A DNA stretch of 11,795 bases, taken from contig JBMYYE010000075.1 of the NCBI GenBank assembly GCA_049609065.1, positions 1 through 11,795 of the forward strand, in the 5' to 3' direction. Both the position numbers and the translations under genes were made by a program. Shown here piece by piece: positions 1-7,329 of this stretch. Source of the DNA: JBMYYE01 sp049609065 (GTDB lineage: Bacteria; Pseudomonadota; Alphaproteobacteria; Rhodobacterales; Rhodobacteraceae). Position 1 is the stretch's first letter, and the number at the start of each line of letters is the position of its first letter. The notes under the pieces are model-generated. The model made no database searches. It was not told the origin of the DNA and saw only the letters and a program-made list of their open reading frames with translations.

Positions 1-456
1 TTTTCGGCCTTCTGCGGGCGCATCTTCTGCGCCTTCAACGCCAGCCAGAACCATTTGCTCCCTCAGCGGAATACCCAATTTTTCATAGGTCGCGAGGAGT
101 TTTGGATCAACCTCATCCAGTGATTTTGGCTTTTCCATCATGGATTTTGGTTTTGCGTAATAATAGATGTCTTGAAAATCGATCTCAGGGTAATCCAAAA
201 GCGCCCAAGTGGGTTCTTCGATGTTTTCCCACCGTGTGAACGCCTCTTGGCGCCAATCCGTCATCCATTGGGGTTCTTCATTTTTTTCAGAAATTAAGGA
301 CACGATATCAGGATTGACGCCTTTTGGCGCGTAATCCATTTCGATCTCAGTTTCCCAGCCATATTTATATTTGCCGCTAAGTGCCTCAACCGCATCAACC
401 GTTTCACGATCTACGCCTTCTTTCACTTCCGCATGCAAAGATGTGGATTCTGTCAT
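1..456 (-). CDS. sufB: SufB, Fe-S cluster assembly scaffold (N-terminal part, runs off the left edge)
   Basis: SufB is the scaffold subunit of the cytosolic SufBCD complex, on which Fe-S clusters are built from sulfur supplied by a cysteine desulfurase. I translated the first 152 residues. They begin MTESTSLHAEVKEGVDRETV and contain recognisable family segments: GKYKYGWETEIEMDYAPKG near residues 29-47, DWRQEAFTRWENIEEPTWA near 67-85, the FQDIYYYAKPK block near 94-104, and KLGIPLREQMVLAGVEG near 134-150. The catalytic core and C-terminus lie outside the window. The ATG at 454-456 overlaps the TGA of the desulfurase gene upstream (ATGA), so translation is probably coupled. No separate promoter is visible. 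Expression should follow iscR and the desulfurase in one Suf operon. Identification rests on sequence recognition plus operon context and is quite secure. Confidence 0.93.
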   Translation of the reverse strand, partial: MTESTSLHAEVKEGVDRETVDAVEALSGKYKYGWETEIEMDYAPKGVNPDIVSLISEKNEEPQWMTDWRQEAFTRWENIEEPTWALLDYPEIDFQDIYYYAKPKSMMEKPKSLDEVDPKLLATYEKLGIPLREQMVLAGVEGAEDAPAEGRK

Positions 457-1514
457 AACGTCGCTCCCGTCGTGCCCTTTCGGGCTTTGTATATATTGGC
501 CTTTTTCACCCATGCGGCGATAAAAGCATCGATTTCGGCACGCGTCGTTTCAAGTCCTAGGCTCACACGGATCGCGGATTTGGCGACCTCAGGGCTATAG
601 CCCATGGCTTTTAAAACACGGCTTTCCTTGACCTTGCCTGAGGAGCACGCCGATCCTGCGGAAATAGCAAAACCAGAGAGATCCATCTGCATAACTTGTG
701 TTTCCCCCTTCCAACCGGGAAGCGAAATACACATGGTATTCGGAAGCCGTTGCGCGTCATTTCCGACTAAAATAGTCCCTTTTACAGATTCTGCTAGAGT
801 GTTTTCTAGAATATTTCTAAAAACTTCAATTTCATCCCACCGCCCAGAGGCAAGATCAGCCGCAGCCGCAGCCGCAGCCGCGCCAAATCCGGCAATCCCG
901 ATTGTGTTTTCCGTACCAGAACGCCGACCCATTTCCTGACCGCCGCCTTTGATTTGTGCGGGAATGTCTGTTCCTTCTTTGACGATAAGCGCGCCGATAC
1001 CTTTAGGGCCACCAATTTTATGGGCGGAAATGAGCATATGCGACGCCCCCGTCCAATTAAAGGCCACAGGAATTTTGCCAAAACCTTGGGTCGCATCACA
1101 TAAGAACAAATCCTCAGGCAGGGTTTGGATAACACCCGTTTCCGAATTGGCCAATTGTTGAGCGGATTTTTTAGGCCTATCCACAGCTACAATTCCATTG
1201 CGATCCACCTGTAAATCCGTTTTACACCAAGAGGCTACAGCGTCATGTTCAACCTCTGAACAATGAATATCACCACCTGCCAATGCCAGCGCGGCACCTT
1301 CGGTTGCGCTCGAGACGAAAATGACATCCGCCCCATCTGCGCCGATGGCGGCTGCGACCTGTGCGCGGGCTTTTTCAATGAGCGATTTGGCCGCGCGCCC
1401 TTCTTGGTGCACCGATGACGGGTTGCCCACGACATCCATTGCCGCCCCCATGGCTACGCGCGCTTCGGCACGCAAAGGTGTCGTTGCATTATAATCAAGA
1501 TAGGAGCGCATCAT
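453..1514 (-). CDS. Cysteine desulfurase, NifS/IscS type, of the Suf operon
   Basis: This is a PLP-dependent class V aminotransferase-fold enzyme that converts L-cysteine to alanine and passes persulfide sulfur to Fe-S assembly. In 353 aa it shows the N-terminal YLDYNATTPLR motif, a PLP-ring histidine (H90 in SEVEHDAV), D140 and Q143 in CDATQGFGK, the Schiff-base lysine K166 in SAHKIGGPKG, the RRSGTENT segment (198-204), and the persulfide cysteine C290 in SAGSACSSGK. It is shorter than E. coli IscS (404 aa) and lacks the long tail that docks IscU, which fits service to SufBCD. The start ATGATG at 1514 overlaps the iscR stop, and its own TGA overlaps the sufB ATG. A run of eight alanines (212-219) is coded by a tandem hexamer. 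The exact symbol (iscS, nifS or a sufS-like name) varies between annotations, so I leave it blank. Confidence 0.92.
   Translation of the reverse strand: MMRSYLDYNATTPLRAEARVAMGAAMDVVGNPSSVHQEGRAAKSLIEKARAQVAAAIGADGADVIFVSSATEGAALALAGGDIHCSEVEHDAVASWCKTDLQVDRNGIVAVDRPKKSAQQLANSETGVIQTLPEDLFLCDATQGFGKIPVAFNWTGASHMLISAHKIGGPKGIGALIVKEGTDIPAQIKGGGQEMGRRSGTENTIGIAGFGAAAAAAAADLASGRWDEIEVFRNILENTLAESVKGTILVGNDAQRLPNTMCISLPGWKGETQVMQMDLSGFAISAGSACSSGKVKESRVLKAMGYSPEVAKSAIRVSLGLETTRAEIDAFIAAWVKKANIYKARKGTTGATL
858..881. repeat. Four perfect tandem copies of AGCCGC inside the desulfurase gene
   Basis: On the plus strand the hexamer AGCCGC is repeated four times without mismatch. On the coding (minus) strand it encodes most of the eight-alanine run at residues 212-219. 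Because the unit is 6 bp, gain or loss of a copy would add or remove two alanines without breaking the frame. It lies between the SGTENT active-site segment and the next helix, where length change may be tolerated. Confidence 0.85.
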
Positions 1515-1972
1515 TCCGCATCAACAATTTCAAAAAGATTAGGCACAGCGGGACAAGGGCTCAGATCATTTTTGATCACATCCGAAAGGCGCGTTTGATG
1601 CAAAAACACGTAGACATGGGCGGACAAACCTTCCCAAAGGCGATTTGTCAGCGATTGCACCCGTGATCCAGAATTACCACCAGAGGCCCCCTGACCCGTA
1701 TGAAGTGCGCTTACGGTTTCATCCACTGCGCTCAGCACATCATAGACCCGAATTTCTGCGGGATGTTTGGCAAGGGAATATCCGCCACCGGGGCCCCGCG
1801 TTGAAATAACAAGCCCAGCTCGGCGGAGTTTGACAAAAAGTTGCTCCAGATACGGGAGCGAAATATTTTGGCGATTTGAAATCTCCGTCAGAGAAACCAA
1901 TTCATCGCCTGATTGCATTGCGAGATCACAAAGTGCGACCATCGCATAACGGCCCTTGGTGCTGAGTTTCAT
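1511..1972 (-). CDS. iscR: IscR-type Rrf2-family regulator lacking the usual cysteine ligands
   Basis: This is an Rrf2/IscR-family transcription factor that heads the Suf operon and probably senses Fe-S or iron status. From the start at 1972 it is 153 aa. The winged helix is typical: MKLSTKGRYAMVALCDLA at the N-terminus, then SLPYLEQLFVKLRRAGLV and the wing STRGPGGGYSLAKHP. The sensor segment where classical IscR carries three cysteines (C-x5-C-x5-C, then H) here reads SALHTGQGASGGNSGSRV, with no cysteine. Only C15 and C140 remain. As I recall, Rhodobacter sphaeroides IscR is also described as an Fe-S protein with non-classical ligation, so this is probably a functional group variant rather than decay. 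The start is chosen because AAGGAG lies 6 nt upstream. An in-frame ATG 45 nt earlier has no such site. The stop overlaps the desulfurase start. Confidence 0.9.
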   Translation of the reverse strand: MKLSTKGRYAMVALCDLAMQSGDELVSLTEISNRQNISLPYLEQLFVKLRRAGLVISTRGPGGGYSLAKHPAEIRVYDVLSAVDETVSALHTGQGASGGNSGSRVQSLTNRLWEGLSAHVYVFLHQTRLSDVIKNDLSPCPAVPNLFEIVDAE

Positions 1973-1978
1973 CTGCTT

Positions 1979-1984
1979 CTCCTT
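1979..1984 (-). promoter_or_regulatory. Ribosome binding site AAGGAG that fixes the iscR start
   Basis: On the minus strand AAGGAGAAGCAGATG places a consensus Shine-Dalgarno sequence 6 nt before the ATG at 1972. It begins the family's usual N-terminus (MKLSTKGRYA) and argues against the longer reading frame starting at 2017. Confidence 0.75.
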
Positions 1985-2067
1985 TTTGATGCGCGAATGG
2001 CACATATTTTTGGGCATTTTGTACGGAAAGCCAGTGGATTGAGCCCATACGCCTTGACCTGAAAGCC

Positions 2068-2089
2068 CCTAAGTTTTAACTCACTTAGG
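2068..2089. promoter_or_regulatory. Inverted repeat CCTAAGT-N8-ACTTAGG, candidate operator for iscR
   Basis: Two perfect 7-bp arms separated by TTTAACTC form a 22-bp dyad about 96-118 bp upstream of the iscR ATG, in the gap shared with the divergent hydrolase gene. The geometry suits a dimeric Rrf2 or iron-responsive regulator. No T-run follows it on either strand, so it is not a terminator. IscR autoregulation is the natural guess, but I cannot match it to a published consensus from memory. Confidence 0.5.
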
Positions 2090-2093
2090 ATAT

Positions 2094-2109
2094 CGCAAAG
2101 ATCTTTGCG
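2094..2109. promoter_or_regulatory. Perfect 16-bp palindrome CGCAAAGATCTTTGCG
   Basis: This gapless dyad lies 4 bp from the 22-bp inverted repeat and about 93 bp before the hydrolase start. It could be a second operator, or it could overlap the -35 region of iscR (TTGCGA at 2093-2098 on the minus strand), though I see no convincing -10 at the right spacing. The rest of the 1973-2202 gap holds no gene. An SD-like AAGGG lies just before the hydrolase ATG. Confidence 0.45.
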
Positions 2110-2202
2110 TCAAATGCTCTAATATGCCCAACTGATTTCGTCAAGAATTCATCCTTTAACATGAATTTTTGCACTGGTTTGGCCAACAATTAAGGGACCC
2201 AA

Positions 2203-2859
2203 ATGCCCGAAGTGATTTTTCCTGGCCCAGAAGGCCGTCTTGAAGGTCGTTACCACCCTCAAAAACAAAAAGACGCCCCTATTGCCATTATTTTGCATCC
2301 GCATCCGCAATTTGGCGGCACGATGAACAATAAAGTGGTTTATAACCTCCATTACGCGTTTCACAACATGGGCTTTACCGTGCTGCGGTTTAATTTTCGC
2401 GGCGTGGGCCGGAGCCAAGGCGAATATGACCAAGGTGTCGGTGAGTTGTCTGATGCGGCAAGCGCCCTTGATTATTTACAAAGCATGAACACCAACGCCA
2501 AGCATTGTTGGGTCGCGGGCTTTAGCTTTGGCGCGTGGATCGGCATGCAACTTTTGATGCGCCGCCCTGAGATTTCTGGCTTCATCAGTGTGTCCCCCCC
2601 TGCCAACATGTATGACTTTAGCTTCTTGGCCCCTTGCCCGTCTTCTGGTTTGATCATTAACGGTGCAAATGACCGCGTGGCCCCGCCTGAAGACACCCGC
2701 ACATTGGTTGACAAGCTCCACGAGCAAAAAGGCATCACCATCACCCATGATGAGATGACTGGGGCGGATCATTTCTTCCAAAAAGAAGAACATATGGATA
2801 AAATGATCGGCAATGTGGATGAATATGTGCGCCGCCGTTTAACGGAAACAACACGTTAG
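2203..2859 (+). CDS. Alpha/beta hydrolase (COG2945-like), probable esterase
   Basis: This is a 218-aa soluble serine hydrolase of the alpha/beta fold. Recognisable parts in order are the oxyanion-side HPHPQFGGTMNN segment (32-43), FNFRGVGRSQG (63-73), the nucleophile elbow GFSFGA with Ser108, Asp157 in NGANDRVAP, and His190 in GADHFF. The triad is therefore complete. There is no signal peptide or membrane segment. The ATG has AAGGG a few bases upstream. The gene is divergent from iscR across 230 bp with two dyads, so it could share regulation with Fe-S assembly, but its substrate is unknown. A strong intrinsic terminator follows. The fold and triad are secure; no specific reaction can be given. 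Confidence 0.85.
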   Translation: MPEVIFPGPEGRLEGRYHPQKQKDAPIAIILHPHPQFGGTMNNKVVYNLHYAFHNMGFTVLRFNFRGVGRSQGEYDQGVGELSDAASALDYLQSMNTNAKHCWVAGFSFGAWIGMQLLMRRPEISGFISVSPPANMYDFSFLAPCPSSGLIINGANDRVAPPEDTRTLVDKLHEQKGITITHDEMTGADHFFQKEEHMDKMIGNVDEYVRRRLTETTR

Positions 2860-2886
2860 CACACAGGCCGCACACCCTAACCTCAT

Positions 2887-2911
2887 CAAAGCCCCATTTG
2901 GGGCTTTGTTT
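2887..2911 (+). terminator. Rho-independent terminator after the hydrolase gene
   Basis: The 9-bp stem CAAAGCCCC / GGGGCTTTG has a 4-nt loop ATTT and a short T-rich tail (TTT, then TGT). It begins 27 nt after the hydrolase stop. Only 26 nt separate it from the VIT gene start, so it may act as a partial terminator or attenuator for that gene. Confidence 0.75.
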
Positions 2912-2937
2912 GTCTCAGCCCTCAGATTGGAGCAAAA

Positions 2938-3663
2938 ATGGACATCGCCAAACATCGCCGTGACGTCCACGGGATCACACAGATTCAAGAAAATTTGCGG
3001 CAAATCGTGTATGGTGGCAATGATGGAATTGTCACAACCTTTGCTGTTGTGGCGGGCTTTGCAGGTGCCAATGCGGATGGTGTTGTTCAGCTTGGGACAG
3101 TGGCCGTTTTGATCTTTGGCTTTGCCAATCTTTTTGCCGATGCGACATCAATGGGGTTGGGGGAGTTTTTGTCATCGCGATCTGAACAAGACGTCTACAG
3201 CCGTATTCGCAATGATGAACTTCATCGTATTGAACATGATCGCGAAACAGAGCACGCAGAAATCATTGCTTTGCTCCAGCTCAATGGTGTTTCCAAAGCA
3301 GACGCCCATGATTTGGCACGTGAACTTGAAAAACATCCACAGATTTTAGCAGATTTTATGATGTCCTATGAATTTGGGATGTCCAACCCTGCTGATGAAA
3401 ACCCTGCGTTGAATGCGCTCTTTACCTTCGTGTCCTTTTTGGTTTTTGGATTTATCCCTCTTACGCCCTATGTCTTTGGCTTAGATACAGAAAATGGATT
3501 CATATATTCGAGCATTGCCACGGGTGCCGCGCTTACTATGCTGGGTTTATTGCGATGGTATGCAACCCGCGAGAACCTCCTGCGGTCTCTGCTTGAAACC
3601 GTGTTTATTGGCGGTGTCTGTGCCGTTGTGGCCTTTGGGGTTGGGGTTCTACTTGGTGGCTAA
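2938..3663 (+). CDS. VIT1/CCC1-family Fe2+/Mn2+ transporter
   Basis: This 241-aa membrane protein belongs to the vacuolar iron transporter family, whose members move Fe2+ or Mn2+ out of the cytosol. Sequence marks are YGGNDGIVTTFAVVAGFAGA (25-44; Asp29 in TM1) and FADATSMGLGEFLSSRS in and after TM2 (67-83; Asp68, Met72, Glu76). These are followed by a cytosolic metal-binding loop rich in Glu and His (E94, E99, H100, E103, E105, H106, E108). Hydrophobic segments lie near 31-50, 52-75, 158-178, 189-206 and 218-240, giving the expected five TMs. GGAG lies 5 nt before the ATG. The stop TAA overlaps the stop of the convergent cckA. No promoter fits between the terminator and the start, so expression may depend on read-through from the hydrolase gene. 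The family is clear; the preferred metal is not. Confidence 0.9.
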   Translation: MDIAKHRRDVHGITQIQENLRQIVYGGNDGIVTTFAVVAGFAGANADGVVQLGTVAVLIFGFANLFADATSMGLGEFLSSRSEQDVYSRIRNDELHRIEHDRETEHAEIIALLQLNGVSKADAHDLARELEKHPQILADFMMSYEFGMSNPADENPALNALFTFVSFLVFGFIPLTPYVFGLDTENGFIYSSIATGAALTMLGLLRWYATRENLLRSLLETVFIGGVCAVVAFGVGVLLGG

Positions 3664-6029
3664 AGAGGGGTGGAGTCATGCAAGTGCTCCGACACCATAT
3701 TGGTCAGCTCACCGAGTGAAAATGGTTTATTCAAAAAGGCCGCGTTGGGGATGCGATGCTTATGTTCTGTGATTGCTTCTTCTGCATAGCCTGACGTAAA
3801 AATCACATCAATTGGCGCCCGCGTTTCGAAAGCTTTGGCCACCCAGCTCGGCCCGTCAAGCCCTGGCATCACCACGTCGGAAATGATCAAATTGGGCTCT
3901 AGCGACGGATCTTCTAGCAATGAAAGCGCCATTTCCCCGCAATCGGCCTCCACAACTTTTATGCCTTTGAGCTGCAGTACACGCGCCGCAAATGCACGCA
4001 CGGATTCTTCGTCTTCCACCAATAGAACCACGGATTCAGCTGGCAAAGGGGTGCTCACTGGGTCATCTGTTTTGTTCTCAATGAGAACATCATCCGCATC
4101 CAAACAGGTTGGAAGATAGATTTGAAACGCACTTCCTTTGCCAAGTTCCGTGTCCACAAAAACATAGCCCCCCGTTTGCTTCACGATGCCATATACAGTC
4201 GATAGTCCAAGCCCTGTTCCTTCGCCTGTGGGTTTGGTTGAGAAGAAAGGTTCAAATACTTGTTCCAACACATCATCCGTGATTCCTGTGCCTTCATCTT
4301 CGATTTTGATAACAACATAATTTCCAGGAGGTACCGTTGCGCGGTCACGTCGCAACGGCGTATTGAGCGTCAAGTTGGACGTGTGAACATTAATACAACC
4401 GCCATCAGGCATCGCATCACGGGCATTTACCACAAGGTTCATGATCACTTGTTCAAACTGACGTTTGTCAACACGCACCGGATCCAGCTCAACATCATGG
4501 CGTAGGCACAATGACACCGTTTCCCCAACCAACCGATTGAGAAGATGGGTCAAATCAGACAACACATCGCGCATATTGAGCACCTCTGGCCGTAATGTCT
4601 GTTTGCGTGAAAACGCCAGAAGCTGCCCGACAAGAGCCGCCGCACGATTGGCGTTTTGGTTGATTTGTACAAGGTCTGAGTAATCGAAATCCCCAGCTTC
4701 ATGCCGCAATAACAAAAGATCGCAATGCCCTGAAATTGCAGTTAAAAGATTGTTGAAATCATGTGCAATCCCACCTGCAAGCTGACCAATGGCTTGCATT
4801 TTTTGGCTTTGCGCAAATTGCAATTCCAACGATTTCATTTCGGTTGCATCAATCATAAATGCAAAAAGCCGCGGCTGGTCGGAGCGATGCGATCGATAGA
4901 GGTTCACTTGTACATAGGATTTATGGTCGGGATTCAAAATCCGCACGATTTCTGAACTGCGCATATGTTTCCCAGAAAACGCATCCGCAAGCCAGTCATT
5001 CACAGGACGCCCTAAATCACCAAACACATCAGATACAAAGCCACCTTCTTTCCAATTTTGCCCAAGAAGCTTTTGCGCCTGTCGGTTGGCAAACTCCATG
5101 CGTCCATCGGATGTGATGGACAATGTGGCAATTGGAATATCTTCAAACACGTCACGTTGAACCCCAATAGATGCTGGTAGCGCCTCTTGAGGCAGGAAAA
5201 ACAGTTCTGTTTCACCATTTTTTTGCGGGGACAACAAAATCAGTTTTTGGAAATCCCCCTCGCGCAGCCGCACGGCATATTCGCGCCCTGAAATGAAATC
5301 ACTGTCCAAAATAAGATCGCCAATTTGTGTGCAGGTTTTACAGATGAGCCCCTTCATCGCGGCATTGGTGAATGTGATCTGCCCATCCGCGGAAAACCGC
5401 AAAACCGGTGTGGCCGCTTGTGGGGGCGCACCAAGAATGGACGTCATTATCTCCTTATCAAACAAACGAATAAGGTAATAATCATCCGTGATATAGAGCG
5501 CATTAATCACCACCATCGTTCCATTAACCTGAAACTGCTCAACGGCATGTCCTTCGGATTTGGCAGCATTGGTGAGACGCGCAAGCGTTAAAGCGGCTTC
5601 CGTGGCTGATCCTTCAAAAATACGTGAGAGATGAAACGGCACCTTTGTTACGTTATTCTCAATGCCAAAACGATCACGCGCAGATCCATTCGAGAACACC
5701 GCAAGGCCATAGGCATCACAAAGCACCGCGGGTGATGCGTCTTCTTCAACGATCTTTTTAAGCATGCGTCGTGTGCTTTTGCCGATTCTTAGGCCATGCC
5801 CGTCCTCACCCGACAGGTTTAAGGCCACGCTTGGTGCCATGAGCTGTATGGCGAGAAAGCTTAGCCCAAACACCAAAACAGCTGTAATTTTTGGATCCTG
5901 CTTGAATTGTAATACAATGAGAATGAGAAAAAAGTGAATAAGGCCCGCAAAAAACAAAGCTGGTTTTCGCATTGAGATTTTGAAGGGTTTACTGGCTCTC
6001 AAACTGCGCATCGCATAAAAAACTTTCAT
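3660..6029 (-). CDS. cckA: CckA, hybrid histidine kinase of the CtrA phosphorelay
   Basis: CckA phosphorylates, through ChpT, the response regulators CtrA and CpdR. In Rhodobacterales this relay governs motility and gene-transfer-agent genes more than essential cell-cycle functions. The 789 residues show two TM helices (about 23-42 and 48-66) with a very short periplasmic turn, and a PAS-like region (about 95-400). Next comes the HisKA motif GGIAHDFNNLLTAI with phospho-acceptor His423. The HATPase domain has NLVVNARDAMPDGG (531-544), EDEGTGI (577-583) and GEGTGLGLSTVYGIV (602-616). The C-terminal receiver domain has acidic pocket E672-D673, phospho-acceptor Asp718 in SDVVMPG, Thr745 and Lys768. 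No Shine-Dalgarno sequence precedes the first ATG, and Met7 and Met20 are alternatives. A CtrA box and promoter lie just upstream. The stop codon overlaps that of the convergent VIT gene. Confidence 0.93.
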   Translation of the reverse strand: MKVFYAMRSLRASKPFKISMRKPALFFAGLIHFFLILIVLQFKQDPKITAVLVFGLSFLAIQLMAPSVALNLSGEDGHGLRIGKSTRRMLKKIVEEDASPAVLCDAYGLAVFSNGSARDRFGIENNVTKVPFHLSRIFEGSATEAALTLARLTNAAKSEGHAVEQFQVNGTMVVINALYITDDYYLIRLFDKEIMTSILGAPPQAATPVLRFSADGQITFTNAAMKGLICKTCTQIGDLILDSDFISGREYAVRLREGDFQKLILLSPQKNGETELFFLPQEALPASIGVQRDVFEDIPIATLSITSDGRMEFANRQAQKLLGQNWKEGGFVSDVFGDLGRPVNDWLADAFSGKHMRSSEIVRILNPDHKSYVQVNLYRSHRSDQPRLFAFMIDATEMKSLELQFAQSQKMQAIGQLAGGIAHDFNNLLTAISGHCDLLLLRHEAGDFDYSDLVQINQNANRAAALVGQLLAFSRKQTLRPEVLNMRDVLSDLTHLLNRLVGETVSLCLRHDVELDPVRVDKRQFEQVIMNLVVNARDAMPDGGCINVHTSNLTLNTPLRRDRATVPPGNYVVIKIEDEGTGITDDVLEQVFEPFFSTKPTGEGTGLGLSTVYGIVKQTGGYVFVDTELGKGSAFQIYLPTCLDADDVLIENKTDDPVSTPLPAESVVLLVEDEESVRAFAARVLQLKGIKVVEADCGEMALSLLEDPSLEPNLIISDVVMPGLDGPSWVAKAFETRAPIDVIFTSGYAEEAITEHKHRIPNAAFLNKPFSLGELTNMVSEHLHDSTPL

Positions 6030-6033
6030 AGAT

Positions 6034-6061
6034 ATAATATGCGGCCAGAGTGCTGGTTAAA
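6034..6061 (-). promoter_or_regulatory. Candidate cckA promoter (TTTAAC-N16-TATTAT)
   Basis: On the minus strand TTTAAC (6056-6061) and TATTAT (6034-6039) are separated by 16 nt. The -10 matches TATAAT at five of six positions, and the weak -35 is abutted by a CtrA box, as expected for an activated promoter. The -10 ends only 4 nt before the ATG, so the start of transcription would fall at or within the start codon. Confidence 0.5.
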
Positions 6062-6064
6062 GAG

Positions 6065-6079
6065 TTAACAGGGCGTTAA
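6065..6079 (-). promoter_or_regulatory. CtrA-binding box TTAA-N7-TTAA upstream of cckA
   Basis: TTAACGCCCTGTTAAC on the minus strand is a full match to the CtrA consensus TTAA-N7-TTAA(C). It lies 36-50 bp before the cckA ATG, next to the candidate -35, and a further TTAA half-site is at 6057-6060. It is centred near -44 relative to the predicted start of transcription. It suggests that phosphorylated CtrA controls the gene for its own kinase. Confidence 0.7.
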
Positions 6080-6121
6080 TTCTTGGCCGCATCGGCAGCT
6101 TTACGCCAGTTAAACACAGCG

Positions 6122-7294
6122 CTAAATAACAGGCAACTCATCCGCCATTTTGAGTGCGGCAATAAAGAAGCCATCCCCAGCCTCACTTAACGGGTAATTG
6201 CGCATATTCACCACACTCAAATCAGGGAATTTCGCGATTGCATCGTCAATCTGAGCTTGGTTTTCTGCCTGCAGCAATGAACATGTCATATAGTAAAGCA
6301 TCCCACCCGGTTTGACATAGTGGCGCGCCGCTTTGAGGATATCACGTTGCCAGCCTTGGATTTCCAAAAACCGTTCGGGGGTGAGCCGCCACTTCCCTTC
6401 GGGGGCCCGACGCCACGCGCCGCTCCCAGAACAAGGAACATCACAGATGACCACATCAAAGCTGGCCTCATTACCAAGAGCCTGTCCATCCACCACCCTC
6501 ACAGGCATCCCTGCCCGTTCAGCGCGAAGAGTAAGGTCACTCATGCGTTTGAAATCACGGTCATGGGCCACAAGATCAATATCTGCACGCGCCCCAAGCG
6601 CCAAGGATTTGCCACCGCCGCCTGCGCAATAGTCCAAAACGCGCGCCCCATTCCAAAGCTCGACATCCCGGCAAAGGGCTTGGGAGTGTTGATCTTGAAG
6701 CTCAACCAAACCGGATTGATAGGCCTCAGATTGCGCAACGCGGCGCGGATTTTCAAGAACCTCTAAAGACGTACCAACCTCCTGACAGGGGCGGGTTTTG
6801 ACACCGTCTGATGACAAGCTCTCTTGGGCCGCAGTCAACGTCGTCTTGCGGGTATTTACACGCAAGAAAACCGGTGCGCGTTTACCAAGTGCGTCTAAGA
6901 CATCATCGAACTCCGCACCAAGGCTGTCTTTAAAAACAGGCACAAGCCATGTGGGGAGGTCAATTGCCTCTGTGCTCTTGCTTTCGGTATTTTCGCCCTC
7001 TTCCAACGGGGGTGGCGCGTGACCTTCGCCGGTGAAAAGCGTCGTTGGATCGATATTTTGGGATTTTAGCGCCCCAATCATGATACCGCGACCTGTATGC
7101 GCGCCACCTAAGGCAGCAAAACGATTGAGGTTACGCACCGCATCAAAGACATGATCACGGATCGCCGCGCGGTCCTTGGACCCTGCAAAGCGGGACCGCC
7201 GCGCCCATGTGGTGAGCGCTTTTTCAGCAGGTACATCCGCCAAGAATGCATCAAGTATTTCAATGGCTGCACTAATTCGGGCTGCTGGTGTCAT
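6122..7294 (-). CDS. RsmB/NOP-family RNA (cytosine-5) methyltransferase
   Basis: This 390-aa SAM-dependent enzyme probably methylates a cytosine in rRNA, although tRNA is possible. The N-terminal 130 residues resemble the NusB-like/RsmB leader region. SAM motif I is DYCAGGGGKSLAL (221-233), followed by the acidic VAHDRD (242-247). Motif IV is ICDVPCSGSGAWRR with the PCSG cysteine C288. Motif VI is MTCSLL with the catalytic TCS cysteine C338, and GDGFFIAAL (373-381) ends the core. Both cysteines are present, so it should be active. The start at 7294 is preceded by GATCCCCC, the same 8 bases found before guaB and the aldolase, and its Shine-Dalgarno sequence is weak. It follows the MBL gene after 35 nt and precedes cckA by 92 nt. 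The exact target base cannot be inferred. Confidence 0.88.
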   Translation of the reverse strand: MTPAARISAAIEILDAFLADVPAEKALTTWARRSRFAGSKDRAAIRDHVFDAVRNLNRFAALGGAHTGRGIMIGALKSQNIDPTTLFTGEGHAPPPLEEGENTESKSTEAIDLPTWLVPVFKDSLGAEFDDVLDALGKRAPVFLRVNTRKTTLTAAQESLSSDGVKTRPCQEVGTSLEVLENPRRVAQSEAYQSGLVELQDQHSQALCRDVELWNGARVLDYCAGGGGKSLALGARADIDLVAHDRDFKRMSDLTLRAERAGMPVRVVDGQALGNEASFDVVICDVPCSGSGAWRRAPEGKWRLTPERFLEIQGWQRDILKAARHYVKPGGMLYYMTCSLLQAENQAQIDDAIAKFPDLSVVNMRNYPLSEAGDGFFIAALKMADELPVI

Positions 7295-7329
7295 GGGGGA
7301 TCGGCTTTCGTGATGGTTTCATCAATGCG

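Noticed and set aside
604..939. Plus-strand open frame with an alanine run opposite the desulfurase gene
   Set aside because: It is a shadow of the desulfurase; its alanine run is the other reading of the AGCCGC repeat.
1973..2017. Longer iscR frame starting at the ATG near 2017
   Set aside because: It adds 15 residues unlike the family and has no ribosome site, whereas the ATG at 1972 has AAGGAG and starts with the canonical MKLSTKGRYA.
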